Positions 1-9,876 are shown, numbered from the stretch's first letter. The stretch: 64,000 bases of DNA from Spiroplasma alleghenense (GCF_003363775.1 NZ_CP031376.1:1116001-1180000), one strand, 5' to 3'. Translations and numbers: made by a program. The notes: generated by a model from the sequence alone, not told the origin.

Positions 1-606
1 TGCTTGAGCCACCATCATATGATGATTTAACTGATAAATACTTTTGAGTTTATTGTCCCCATTAGGTAATTTAACCCCGATGATTTCCCCCAGCATTATC
101 ATGATATTTTGTTCATTGATAGTTAACCAGTATTTAACTCTATCCCCATAGTTTTCAAATAGCACTTGAGCATACTTTTCAAAAGCAGTAATAGTTTCAG
201 GATTACTTCAACCGCCCTTTTGTTCTAATGCTTCAGGTAAATCAAAGTGGTACATCGTAACAATGGGTTCAATCTTGTATTTAATTAATTCATTAATTAA
301 ATCATTGTAGAATTTAACCCCTGCACTATTAACCACCCCATCCCCATCAGGAATAATTCGCGTTCAGGCAATCGAAAAGCGATATGATTTTAAACCCATT
401 TCATGCATCATTTTAATATCAGCTTTAAAGTTATGGTAGTGGTCAACAGCTACTTTTATATCAGCCAAACTAGCATCTTTAATTGTTTTAACATCTTGGA
501 TGGACAATCCTTTACCATCAATATTTCAAGCTCCTTCAACTTGATAAGCGCTGGTGGAAGCGCCTCATAGAAAGTCTTTAGGAAATGGTTTGTTTAATTT
601 TTTCAT
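1..606 (-). CDS. 6-phospho-beta-glucosidase (GH1), copy A, 3' end outside window
   Basis: Glycoside hydrolase family 1 enzyme that cleaves PTS-imported beta-glucoside phosphates in the cytoplasm. The first 202 codons are present; the C-terminal half lies beyond the left edge. The start at 606 begins [17 protein letters not shown], the usual GH1 opening, and the catalytic acid/base lies in WLTINEQN. It is nearly identical to 22312-23721, which gives the expected full length of 469 aa. Its start overlaps the end of the upstream PTS reading frame (stop at 578) by 29 nt, as in copy B, so translation may be coupled. In this copy the IS element upstream probably weakens that coupling and may be polar. 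Substrate specificity is inferred from the PTS partner. Confidence 0.93.
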
Positions 607-1000
607 TACTGGACTCCTTACTTTTCTTTTTAGTTTTAGTTAAATTAAATGGTAATTTATCACAGAGGTTATAGTTAATTTCAATTGAGTTTAAACAATT
701 ACAATAACCATTTTTTAATTCTGTATAGTTTAAGTAATCAGGGTTAATCAACAAACAAGCAGAGATTAGACCATCCACTTCAACTAATACTTTAACAATA
801 TTTTCATCATAGGTTTGTTTAGCCAATTTAGCTTGAGTTTCTAATAAAGCTATTTGATCACTAATTTGTTTGATATCCTCTTCCTTATTAAAGTCAAGAT
901 ATAACTGGGCAGCCAAATTGTATTTAGCCAAATCCTTATCTTTTAATTTCATCGCTTTTAAATAAAGTTTATCTCTATCAGCTTCAACCCTATTAACTAG
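578..1000 (-). pseudogene. 3' fragment of PTS IIABC (coiled-coil tail), separated by the IS
   Basis: This is the last ~140 codons of the PTS gene of copy A, cut from its 5' part by the IS at 1001-2217. The frame reads NRVEADRDK... and ends at a TAA at 578, matching the tail of the intact protein at 23693-26185. It has lost its own start. An internal ATG at 952 could open a 124-aa product, but no convincing ribosome site was seen. The sequence is Lys/Glu-rich and helical with no catalytic residue, so its loss may be tolerated. Its only likely remaining role is coupled translation of the GH1 gene at 606. Confidence 0.85.
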
Positions 1001-1028
1001 TAGAATGAACCCATATTAATATGCAAAG

Positions 1029-1067
1029 AGCTTTATTGAAAAATTTCAATAAGCTTTTTATTTTTTT
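1029..1067 (+). terminator. Hairpin with T-run at the IS left end
   Basis: AGCTTTATTGAAA and TTTCAATAAGCT form a stem with one bulge, followed on the plus strand by TTTTTATTTTTTTT. It lies between the orfB stop and the terminal repeat. IS elements often carry such stems to block transcription entering from outside. Confidence 0.45.
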
Positions 1068-1917
1068 TAAATATATATCAGTTATTTCAATCAATGACAT
1101 CAGTAACGTAGGCATTAATATCTGTATATTCATTATTATGAATTGTTCCTTTCTTTAAAAGAGCGTGAAAGCTTTCAATTACAACGTTATCACTACATTG
1201 ACCGACTCTTCCCATAGAAATTTTGATCCCTTCTGCATGACATCTATTTTTGTAAGCATTTGAGATATATTGTGATCCGTGGTCAGAATGAATTATAATT
1301 CCGTTTGTGCTAGAATTAATTTTTTTTATTCTAATCACTGCAGCATTAAAATTATCTAAAACCAATTTTAAATCGTTAAATTTAGAAATTTGAAAATCTA
1401 TTATTTGTTTTGTACAAGCATCAATAATTGTTGATTGATACATTCTTTTTCCATTTAAAACTAAGTATGTTACATCTGTATATAAAACTGTAAGTTCCTT
1501 TTGAATATTATATTTTCTTTTAACCAAGTCTGGAAAATCTCAAATTTTATTTACTTTAGCTTTTCGTCTTTTGTAAATATATTTCCTGACATATTTTGAA
1601 ATAATTCCTTGTTCTTTCATAATTCTAAGTACTTTTTTATGATTAATTCTTGGTAAACCAATTGATTCGTAGTATTCGTTAGTAAATTTGGTTAATTGTC
1701 TGTAACCAAACTGTTCCTTGTTTTCTTTAAAAATTTTTCAAAGCGTATCAATATGAAATTGATCTTTAATAATCGTTCAGTCTTTATTTTTGAAACGATT
1801 TCAATAAGAACGCTTTAATTCACAAACTTCAAGTAAAATTTTTAACTTATGATCTTTTAATTCCTCACGAATGAATTCTACTTTTTGTCTTCTGTTGACT
1901 TGTAGAATTCATGGAGC
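1033..1917 (-). CDS. IS3-family transposase OrfB (made by -1 frameshift from orfA)
   Basis: Catalytic half of the transposase, with an integrase-core (rve) DDE domain: first Asp in YTDVTYL, second in IIHSDHGSQY, and Glu in SDNVVIESF, with exactly 35 residues between the last two (DD35E). The frame is -1 relative to orfA and is entered at the AAAAAAG slippery site (1923-1917), so coordinates start at the slip. The C-terminus is short: after WNNWYIFKKNKK it ends at a TAA at 1033 and lacks the usual LSPxxYR end of IS3 transposases. A truncated and possibly inactive tail is therefore possible. Confidence 0.85.
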
Positions 1918-2150
1918 TTTTTTAAAATTTCATATTTTTCCTCCAAAGAATCCATTTCTTTTTTTTGTTTATTTAGTTCCTTGTTGGGAGAAATGCTATT
2001 TCTTTCCTTATAGAATCAATCCCTGATAGTGTGGTGAGACATATTGAATTTTTTTCCTGCCACAACATTTCCCTCAGTTCTTGCATAATCCATTATTTCT
2101 TTTTTTAATTCATTAGTATAGCTGTTAAATTTTTGTCCTTTAGTTGCCAT
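1878..2150 (-). CDS. IS3-family transposase OrfA (HTH DNA-binding)
   Basis: A 90-aa protein starting MATKGQKFNSYTNELKKEI. The helix-turn-helix region contains EGNVVAGKKFNMSHHTIRDW, the usual DNA-recognition part of IS3 OrfA, followed by a Lys/Glu-rich leucine-zipper-like helix. A strong AGGAGG precedes the ATG. The A AAA AAG site near its end permits -1 slippage to produce the OrfAB fusion; without slippage translation stops at the TAG at 1878. Confidence 0.88.
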
Positions 2151-2209
2151 AAAAAAATGAACCTCCTAAATGTATTATAAGGGGTTTCCCAGATATTACA
2201 ATGGCGGGT

Positions 2210-4291
2210 TCATTCTACTAGAAGTTGCTTTTTCTGCTCTAGTTTAGCTAATTTAATAACCAATATCTCATAGACTTTATTATCGGTTAAGTTGGCTTTT
2301 TCTAATTTCAAAATTGTTTCAAAATTATTTTTTAATTCCACATTTTGATTTTCTGTGATAATATTTTTTAGCACAATTGTGTTCATTTTTTTCAAGCCAG
2401 TTATTTCACTAGGACGTTCTTTGTAAAAACAAATTGTTAAAAGCAAAGCTGATCCTAAAGCAATTCCCGCAGCACTTAATCCCATGGCAGTATTTAATGG
2501 AGTTCCAAATCCCAGGTAACTTAGAATTCCCGTTCCAGTTCTAGTTATTTGTTCAGCTCCAACAATTCCAGCAAACATTCCCCCAATAAAGGCTCCTAGA
2601 CATCCATATAAGAATGGTCATAGTTTTGGTAAGTTTACCCCAAAGATGGCAGGTTCAGTTATTCCAAAGATAGCTCCAGGAATTGAACCGTATGCTGTTT
2701 GTTTGGTTTTTTGATTACTAGTTCTTAAAGCCACAGCCAGCACAGCCCCAATTTGAGCAAACACAGCAATGTTAACAGCCACATACATAGCTGAAGGTTG
2801 AGCTGGAATTTGAGTCATTGGTAAACTAACTGCTTGAACTACCGCCACATGAGTTCCAGTTAATACTAATGGTTGTCATAACAAAGCAAAGATTCCTACC
2901 CCAATTCCTATTGGCAATTTTCCTAAGATTAAGACAAATTGTGACAATAGTTGTTCGACTATTTTTAATACCGGACCAACTGTAAACAATGTGACAATAA
3001 CAGTTACCAACATTACTAACCCAGGTCTAAAGACAATATCTACTGCTGTGGGCATTCATTTTTGGACTCACTTATCAAGATAGTAAACCACAAATCCAGC
3101 GGCCACCATTGGTAGAACAGTTCCTTCATAACTTTGGATCCCTACTGGATTACCAAAAAGATTAAATAATACCCAACTAGTTCCAAATAAATGGCGACTA
3201 GTTAATACCATTCCTACAAAAATTCCCATAATGGGATTTCCTCCTAGATATTTAACAGTGTTATAAATAAAGATTAAACCAATTAATTCTAGTCCAACTT
3301 TACCTGCAACATAGAATATTGCCGATCACAAATTTAAGTCTGCAACAGTCTCACCAAGTCCTGGAGCTTGTAAAACTCCAAAGGCCACCAGCATTGCTTG
3401 AATTCCCCCAAGAATCCCAGTTCCTAAAAGGACCGGAATAGCTGGAGTCACAATTCCTGCAACTGCGGGCATAATTTTTTTACGAAATGGGGTTTTAGTT
3501 TTAACTACTTTATCATTGCTTGTAGTTTTGTTTTCTAAGATGTTAATTACTTCATCTTTAATTTTATAAACTTCTCCCCCAATAATAACTTGGAGTTCAT
3601 CTCCGTTTTGATTCAGACCTTTAACCACTTCAATTTTTTTCAATTCATCGCAGTTAACTAATTTTTGATCAATTATTTTAATTCTCAATCGGGTCATACA
3701 GTTATAAACCGAATTTTGATTGCCTTTACCCCCAATGGCTGCCAAGATTTGTTCGGCAACTTTTTGATACTTGCCTTTACTTCTAACAATTTCAATAATT
3801 TCTTGTTGGTTGATTTTTTCCTCGTATGTTCAAACCCCAATTTTATCTCCTTGTTTCACTTTACCATTTAGTTTCAGTGCTTTAAAAACTCAGTTTTTAG
3901 TTGAATTCACATCCATTACAATTGGAGTTGCAAGTGAACATTTATTATTTTTAATTAAGTCAAAATCAACCTCTACAATTGGTGATTTTCAAGTTACGTT
4001 ATCATTGACTTGGGCCAGTAATTTATACGGAGCTCCGTTTAAGCCAACGGTTTCTAAACCAATGTGCATTAACAATTGCAGCCCATCTTCTTGTTCAAAA
4101 TAGTAAGCATGTTTGGTGTCCGCTATCAAAGCAATCTTGGCTTGACCAATTGGGGCGTGGAAAATATTTGAACTTGGTTCAATAAAAATTCCTTCACCCA
4201 AAGCTTTAGAAGCAAATGCTTCATCTTGGATAAAAGTTATATCTTTGATGACTCCATCACAGGGAGCATAAAGGTAAACTTCTTTTTTCAT
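2210..4291 (-). CDS. Beta-glucoside PTS IIABC, copy A, tail truncated by IS
   Basis: Phosphotransferase permease importing and phosphorylating a beta-glucoside. Order: IIA of the glucose type (residues ~1-150, phosphorylatable His76 in LLMHIGLE), IIB (about 170-235, Cys198 in NCMTRLR), then polytopic IIC with GAIFGITEPAIFGV. Length is 693 aa against 830 in the intact copy B (23693-26185). The frame ends at a TAG made by the IS junction just after QKKQLLV. All three catalytic domains are complete and only part of the charged coiled-coil tail is lost, so transport could survive. A good AAGGAGG site precedes the ATG. Probably controlled by the RpiR gene upstream. Confidence 0.92.
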
Positions 4292-4313
4292 AAATACCTC
4301 CTTTAAATAGAAA

Positions 4314-4340
4314 AAATTCTATAACTTAATTATAGAATTT
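4314..4340. promoter_or_regulatory. Palindromic operator candidate upstream of PTS copy A
   Basis: Perfect 11-bp inverted repeat AAATTCTATAA / TTATAGAATTT with a 5-nt spacer. It lies between the rpiR stop and the ribosome site of the PTS gene. The same arms occur at 26208-26234 with a different spacer, which suggests selection on the arms. No T-run follows, so an operator (probably for the adjacent RpiR protein) is more likely than a terminator. Confidence 0.6.
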
Positions 4341-4390
4341 AAAATATTTATTGAAAGAATTTTGAAATTGTTCTAATTTTCAAAAGTACT

Positions 4391-5149
4391 TTATAAAAGG
4401 CTTATTAAGTGGGTTAATGTATAGTTCATTTGACCATTTCTGATTAAAGCCCGAGTTTTTTTATTACTAATTACGGTTTTATTTAAAAATAAGACTGTAT
4501 TATCCTGATTAGGTATTAGTTTAGAAGTTTGAGAACTACTCCCAATAACATCATAGTTAATATTATTTAAGTCTAAAGTTTTCAAGTTTTCAAATAGTTC
4601 GCCATTATCTAAACCAACAAGTAAAACTAGAACTTCATCTTGATTGGTAATCTTATTAATGAAATTACGATCTGTTTTACGGTTGGCTGAAAAATAAACT
4701 TGTTTATCTTCTCATAAAGCATTAGCAACCAATTGACCATGATGCATTACTTCATAACTTGATAGAATAAATAATTTATCCTTGGATTTAATGTTACAAG
4801 CAATCTTTTGGATTTTATCAAATTGAGCATCAATCTCATCAATAAAAGTATTATGATCGAATTTAGAAACTACTTCATTTTTATTGCTTTCGTTATTAGT
4901 GAAATAGTTATAGTATTCTGATTCAACCATTAATCTAATATAAACTTCTCGATAGCCTTCATAACCAATTCGTTTTGAAAAAGCAGTTAAACTTGATTCT
5001 GACACAAATGCTTTTGCAGCCAGTTCTTTACTTCTTAAAAAGATGTTTTGGTCAGCGTTTCTAATGATGATTTCTGCTAAATTAGCATCAACTTTATTAA
5101 CTTTTGATGCTGCCACATTTTTTAAGACTTCTCTAATTGATTGGAACAT
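4391..5149 (-). CDS. RpiR/MurR-family transcriptional regulator, copy A
   Basis: A 252-aa sugar-responsive repressor or activator. The N-terminal HTH_6 domain (about 1-77) holds the recognition region SESSLTAFSKRIGYEGYRE; the rest is a SIS phosphosugar-binding domain (about 100-240). It is the first gene of the cassette and is read toward PTS and GH1. It is preceded by AGAGGTGATTA, a strong ribosome site, and a TATAGTAAAAT promoter-like stretch. It differs from copy B (26285-27043) by a handful of residues. The likely effector is the phosphorylated beta-glucoside or a product of it. Confidence 0.92.
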
Positions 5150-5211
5150 ATAATCACCTCTTTTGTATTTTACTATAAAGATTTTTTATAGCACAAAATT
5201 TGGTTAATAAT

Positions 5212-6024
5212 TTAAATTTTGCTTTTTAAAACTTTTTCTTTAAATCAAGGTTCTATTTTTTCAAAAACTTTTATTGCTGATTTGTTCATAAACCTAAATC
5301 ACTCAAAAATTTCACTTTTATTTACAAAAACAATAAGTTTATTTCACTGCTTGTGTTCACAAGGTTCTTCAATTCAAATAATTATTTTAATGCAAGGACC
5401 CTGCGCATCTTGATATCAGTCATGAATTGAAACATTTAGAACCGCAGTACTGAATTCTTTATATTTTTTCCTAAAAATTCTTTCATTTTTAATTTCCAAC
5501 CTATCTTTCTCTTCAGAATATTCTCAATAATCATATTTGCTAATATACTTATTTTTAATACCAATATCTATCCAACCAACTATTCGTTTGTATTCTAATT
5601 TTTTTTTATTAAGATGAGTAAATAAATGTGTATACATATTTCTTAAGGTATCAAAAAAGCCAATTTCATTATCATCGATATCGGGAATTTCACAGTTTTT
5701 AACACCTTTGATGCTTCTATACAAATCTATCAGTGTGTAGAATTTGCTAAAAATATCAACAATGTCCGAATCTGTTCTGTAATGGTCTTTTGAATAATAT
5801 TCATTTTCAGCTATTTTTCTAATGAATTTCATTTCATCAATTATTAAAGATAGAAATCTGTCCAATATACCCTTAAATAATTTTTTGATTTTTAAATTTT
5901 GCTTAAGCTTATTCACTGTGTATATTATATTATCTTTTATTTCTATATAACTAGGCTCTCCGGCAGCCAAGCTTTCTATGTCTTTTTCAATTTCTTCAAT
6001 AATATTATTTTTTGTGCTGATCAT
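5212..6024 (-). CDS. Hypothetical cytosolic protein (270 aa) in the variable slot
   Basis: Not recognised. A 270-aa protein with no signal peptide or membrane segment, mostly charged helix in the first 190 residues (MISTKNNIIEEIEKDIESL...), and a Trp-rich C-terminal part (IHDWYQDAQGPC, IIIWIEEPCEHKQW) made visible only by reading TGA as Trp. A weak AGGAAAAA precedes the ATG at 6024. It sits between rpiR copy A and a lipoprotein, exactly where copy B of the cassette has a KAP NTPase. That position suggests accessory, possibly defensive, cargo, but nothing in the sequence proves it. Confidence 0.75.
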
Positions 6025-6188
6025 TTAATTTTTCCTATTTATTTTCTAATAGTTATATTTTACATTTTTATAAAAGCAAATCAAAATATGTTCCTTAAAG
6101 CTCGATTTAATTATTAAATAGATTTTATTAAAAACAGTTTTGATTTTTAAATTTTAAATTAATATTACCTTCTTCAATTTGTAATTAT

Positions 6189-6217
6189 TTTACTCTCCCA
6201 TTGATATTTAGTATAAT
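6189..6217 (+). promoter_or_regulatory. Promoter of lipoprotein gene 6246
   Basis: TTTACT (-35) and TATAAT (-10) with 17-bp spacing. The same sequence with the same spacing lies ahead of the related lipoprotein at 29334. Confidence 0.7.
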
Positions 6218-6245
6218 TAATATAGAAAATAACAAGGAGTTAATC

Positions 6246-6851
6246 ATGAGAAAAATCTTAAATACCCTAGCAATCCTTTTACCAACCCTGATGACAAGTG
6301 CTAGTGTTGTGTCTTGTATAGATACTAGAACTGATATTAATAAAAATGTGGAAGTTCGCGATCTAGGATATTTAGAAAATCTTAAAAACGAAACGGTGCT
6401 TAATGCCTTTAGAGAAAAAAATCCTAAGGCGAAACATGATTTACTATATTTTGACGGAGACTCTAACAAAGGAGTAATTAGTTCGGTTGCTGTAAAATTT
6501 TATAAAGGAGAAATTAACGTCACTTATAAAACTAAAATTAGTTTTATGGAAATAGATAGTAACGATGACGAATACTTTTGTGAAATTAATAGTTATGAGG
6601 ATGAATGTGTTGTTGATACCAAACTATTAGTTAGTAAGGAAGAAATTAGCGATGAGGATAAAACTAATTTTGGAATACAAACTATGGAGGAGTTATCATT
6701 AAGAAGCGAACTAATAGATGACAGAAATATAAAAATGCACTTTTATATTGATGAAAATAAACCCTTTAGAAATCAACACAGAAATCGAGTTTTAATAAGA
6801 TGATATGATGCCTTTGTTTGATGATGTCAAATCTATGTTGATATTAAATAA
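6246..6851 (+). CDS. Lipoprotein, family DLGYLENL
   Basis: A 201-aa surface lipoprotein. The signal peptide MRKILNTLAILLPTLMTS ends in the lipobox SVVSC, and the mature part begins DTRTDINKNVEVRDLGYLENL. The start at 6246 is chosen because AAGGAG lies 7 nt upstream and it gives the signal peptide; an in-frame ATG at 6201 lacks both. Near residues 50-65 it has LNAFREKNPKAKHD, then beta-rich stretches (YKGEINVTYKTKISF) reminiscent of spiralin-like repeats (inference). Relatives in this window lie at 6881, 7520, 9253, 10006 and 29334. Function unknown. Confidence 0.85.
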
Positions 6852-6880
6852 AAAATATTAGAAATACCAAGGAGTTAATT

Positions 6881-7482
6881 ATGAAAAAATCTTAAATACC
6901 CTAGCAATAGTAATACCAACTTTAATGACAAGTGCTAATGCTGTGTCTTGTGCTGATACTCGAATTGATATTAATAGAAATGTTGAAATTCGAGATTTAG
7001 GATATTTAGAAAATCTTGAAGAGCAAACCATTTTAAATGCCTTTAGAGAGAAAAATCCCAAGGCCAAACATGATTCTCTATATTTTTATGGGGATACTAA
7101 TAAAGGAACTATTAGATCAGTCGCTGCTATATTTTATAAGGGAGAAATTAGAATTACTTATACTTCTAAAATTAGTTTTATAAAAATGGATAACGATGAT
7201 GAATGTTTTTGTGAAATTAATAAATTTGAAGAGGAATGCGTTAGTGAAGCAAAACTTTTAGTTGATAAAGGAGAAATTAGCCAAAAGGAGAAAAATAATT
7301 TTAGTATTTGAGGCATGGATGAATTGTCATTAAGATATGAGCTAATAGATAACAAAGATTTGAAAATGTACTTTTATGTTGATAAAAATAAACCTTTTAT
7401 AAATCAAGGCAAAAAACAAGTTGTTATCAAGTGATATGATGCTTATGCTTGAGAATGTGACATTTATGTTGATATAAAATAG
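6881..7482 (+). pseudogene. Lipoprotein gene frameshifted at codon 2
   Basis: Paralogue of 6246-6851. The ATG at 6881 follows AAGGAG but runs ATG AAA AAA TCT TAA. The neighbour reads ATG AGA AAA ATC TTA, so one base is missing next to a run of six A. From codon 3 onward the other frame is fully open to a TAG at 7480 and encodes the expected signal peptide, ANAVSC lipobox and mature domain. Gain of one A would restore it, so phase variation by slippage is possible. No alternative start with a ribosome site was found. Confidence 0.85.
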
Positions 7483-7520
7483 AAAATAGCGCTAAAGTAA
7501 TTTCGCGCTATTTTATTTTT
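7483..7520. terminator. Bidirectional terminator between convergent lipoprotein genes
   Basis: AAAATAGCG... / CGCGCTATTTT stem followed by ATTTTTT. It serves the plus-strand gene ending at 7482 and the minus-strand gene ending at 7520. A copy of the whole region lies at 9152-9283. Confidence 0.8.
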
Positions 7521-8143
7521 TAATCTAAATCAAATACAATATTACATCGAATTAGTGTTGCGATATGTCATTTAATACGAAAGTAGTAATTATATTCGGG
7601 TTTTACCTCATAGTCTTCTTTTAAAATCGCTTTAATATTATAAGCATCTCCTTTTTCATTGATATTCTGAGATAAATCGAAATTATCATATAGACTTTCT
7701 GATATTTCTATCGCTTTGTCTTTTTCTGGATCATAGGTTGAATCTAGAATTGAAATATCTAGTTCACAGGTTTTATTAGTTTTTGAAACTATACAATCAA
7801 TTTCATTGGACTCACCCTTTGTCTTATAAGCAAGTTTTGAATTAAAAGAAATTTCTACAAACCCTTTATACCTGTTTAGGTAAGCTGGATGAAGTCCAAC
7901 TTTGGCTTCATAGCTTTTAATATTACCACTAAATTGGAAGGCTTCTTCCATTCCCTCTGCTTTGGGATTATTATTTACTAGACTTTTTATTATTTCTTCT
8001 GAACTCAAGTTTTCAACAAAACCCAATTCAGTCACTTCAATTAATTCGTTAATATCTATCCTTTCATCAACACAAGATACTACTTGATTTGATAAAAATA
8101 TTGCCGGACTAATTACGGCTAGTGTTTTTAAAATTTTTCTCAT
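7520..8143 (-). CDS. Lipoprotein paired with cysteine peptidase 8155
   Basis: A 207-aa lipoprotein: signal peptide MRKILKTLAVISPAIFLS, lipobox QVVSC, then DERIDINELIEVTELGFVENL. Same family as 6246, with LVNNNPKAEG and a later HPAYLNRYKGFVEISF beta segment. Ends with WHIATLIRCNIVFDLD; the Trp is a TGA codon. It starts 11 nt after the stop of the cysteine peptidase gene and is transcribed with it. The same pairing is seen at 10006/10636. It could be a surface receptor, substrate-binding partner or inhibitor of the peptidase; the sequence does not decide. Confidence 0.85.
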
Positions 8144-8154
8144 TTTTTATTCCT

Positions 8155-9021
8155 TTAATAAGGATCAACATTTTTGAAAGTTAAACCTTTTTTTTCTAAT
8201 TCTGTTCAAGTATACATCTTACCATCATATTGAAATCTTGGCTTTGGAGCTAACGCTTTTTTAGATTTGGGGTAAAAAGCATTTCAGAATCCTAATGAAA
8301 AATAGGATCAAACATCGCTTTTCTTAATAATCACAGCCGAGTATCGTTCTCACGAGTTACCCGGTCATCCTCAATGAACTAAATAACTTTTGGTTTTTTT
8401 ATCGTAGCCGTAAATCACAACATTGTGAGCAACGCCTTTGGCTGCAAACGAGAGCATGACAGGTACATTATTTTGCATCATTTTAGTTTCTGGTTTAGAC
8501 GAGTGCATAGTAGAGGTACAAGATTTAATGTGAATTCTCTTTTTTATTTCTTTGCTTTTAATAAATTCTCTTAAGGTATCGTCAACACCACCACCAAATT
8601 TAATATTAATTTTTTTTCCATTTAAAATAAATAATTTTGCTACCAATGATTCCTCCTTTTTGTCATATTCTGCATTTTCATGATATGGCATATTAATAAA
8701 TTTTCCTATTTTTTTCTGCAAATCAAAATAATGATCTCATTCGCCTTCGGTAAAATAACCCGAATTGCAAAATAATTCTTGGTAAGTCATTAAAGTGGAA
8801 AGCGAAATATATTCACATAATCCTATTCCGCTTACCCCTTTTAGACCTTCTGCATCAATGTAGCCAATTGCGTTATAAGAATGAAGTTTGGTTAATCATT
8901 CATAATTAGGTACAAGGTATGAAAATTTTTTAATCTCTTCATCAGTAGCGAAGCGACCTAGCTCTAGGTCCCCTCCTTGATTCTTATTAAAGTTTATTTT
9001 ATTACTAAATTTATTTTTCAT
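8155..9021 (-). CDS. Putative papain-like cysteine peptidase
   Basis: 288 aa. Catalytic Cys69 in GIGLCEYISLSTLMTYQ, His in GVAHNVVIYGYDKKTKS, followed by LVHWGWPGNSW, resembling the H-x-(V/A)-x-x-x-GY and W-N/G-W pattern of staphopain/C39-like peptidases (family knowledge). The Mollicutes group has a recognised class of putative cysteine peptidases of this kind. There is no N-terminal signal peptide (MKNKFSNKINFNKN), so it is either cytoplasmic or exported by an unusual route. First gene of a two-gene operon with the lipoprotein at 7520. Start fixed by AAAAGGAG upstream and by identity with 10636-11508. Confidence 0.75.
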
Positions 9022-9060
9022 AAAAAACTCCTTTTTATTTTTAAGTTAATACCAAGAAAA

Positions 9061-9111
9061 AACATTAATTTCTCTTAATAATATTATAAACCTTATATAA
9101 GGTAAATGAAA
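9061..9111 (-). promoter_or_regulatory. Promoter with CCTTATATAAGG palindrome, peptidase 1
   Basis: On the minus strand TATAAT (9088-9083) lies just downstream of the perfect 12-bp palindrome CCTTATATAAGG (9091-9102), which would sit in the spacer between -35 and -10. The same arrangement occurs at 9961-9999 and 11560-11600. This is a likely shared operator. Confidence 0.6.
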
Positions 9112-9151
9112 TGAAAACTTTTTGGTAATAAAAAGGGTTTTGTAGAAATTG

Positions 9152-9215
9152 AGTTGTTATCAAGTGATATGATGCTCATGCTTGGGAATGTGACATTTAT
9201 GTTGATATAAAATAG
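9152..9215 (+). pseudogene. 3' remnant of a plus-strand lipoprotein gene
   Basis: The last ~20 codons of a gene like the one ending at 7482 (VIKWYDAHAWECDIYVDIK then TAG), followed by the same terminator. No upstream coding sequence remains. It shows that the block 7417-7550 was copied here and that the body of the gene was lost. Confidence 0.75.
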
Positions 9216-9254
9216 AAAATAGCGCGAAAGTAATTTCGCGCTATTTTATTTTTT
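9216..9254. terminator. Bidirectional terminator, copy
   Basis: AAAATAGCGCGAAA / TTTCGCGCTATTTT perfect stem with ATTTTTT; second copy of the terminator at 7483-7520. Confidence 0.8.
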
Positions 9255-9876
9255 AATCTAAATCAAATACAATATTACATGCCACTAAAGAAGCATCATG
9301 TCAATGAACATATAAGTTATAATTATAACTTGGATTTATTTCATGACCTTCTTTTAAAGTCGCTTTAATATTATAAGCATCCTTATTATCATTCAAGGTT
9401 TTAGTGACTATGAAATCATCATTTAGATCTTCTCTTAATTTTATAGGTTCATCTTTTACTTCATCATAGGTAGGATCAAGAATTGAGATATCTAATTCAC
9501 AACTAGTATTAGTTTTTGAAATCACACACTCAGTTTTAAATGAGTCATCTTTTGTTTTATAAGCAAGTTTTGAATTATAACCAATCTTTGCATAACCTTT
9601 ATAGATTTTGCTATATGCTGGATGGGTTCCAACTTTTGCATCATAACTTTTAGTATTATCTCTGAAATCTAAGATATCTTCCATCCCTTCGGTTTTAGGA
9701 TTATGTTCAATTATGCTTTTTTTAATTTCATCATAACTCAAGTGTTCGATAAAACCTAGTTCTGTGGTTTCGATTAATTCGTTAATATCAATTCTCTCGT
9801 CAACACAAGATACTACTTGATTTGATAAAAATATTGCCGGACTGATTACCGCAAGTGTTTTTATAATTTTTTTCAT
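9253..9876 (-). CDS. Lipoprotein (orphan; its peptidase gene is deleted)
   Basis: A 207-aa paralogue of 7520-8143: signal peptide MKKIIKTLAVISPAIFLS, QVVSC lipobox, DERIDINELIETTELGF. Ends WHDASLVACNIVFDLD. A C-terminal scrap of the cysteine peptidase gene (9889-9926) lies just upstream, directly joined to the peptidase-type promoter. The partner gene has been deleted and the lipoprotein is now the first gene after the promoter. Confidence 0.85.

Larger units (their letters stand above)
1001..2217 (-). mobile_element. IS3-family insertion sequence in the PTS gene
   Basis: A 1217-bp element bounded by perfect 12-bp inverted repeats, TAGAATGAACCC at 1001-1012 and its complement at 2206-2217. 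The host gene is identical on both sides to copy B, so the ends are exact: a 4-bp CTAG is duplicated at 997-1000 and 2218-2221. Inside are orfA and orfB in two overlapping frames on the minus strand, joined by a slippery AAAAAAG, the classic IS3 layout. The transposase orientation matches that of the disrupted gene. The insertion is probably recent, since copy B lacks it and the repeats are perfect. Confidence 0.95.
1..5175 (-). repeat. Duplicated bgl-PTS-rpiR cassette, copy A
   Basis: This block matches 22312-27077 gene for gene in the same orientation and order: GH1, PTS IIABC, conserved palindrome, RpiR, RpiR promoter. The proteins differ at only a few positions per hundred. Copy A carries an extra IS element (1001-2217). 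Homology ends just upstream of the rpiR promoter, near 5175 here and near 27077 in copy B. Confidence 0.95.

Noticed and set aside
2210-4291. Apparent cluster of several short PTS genes
   Set aside because: The pieces are one gene; breaks occur only at TGA codons, which encode Trp here. The same applies to the GH1, GH3, GH13, KAP and surface genes.
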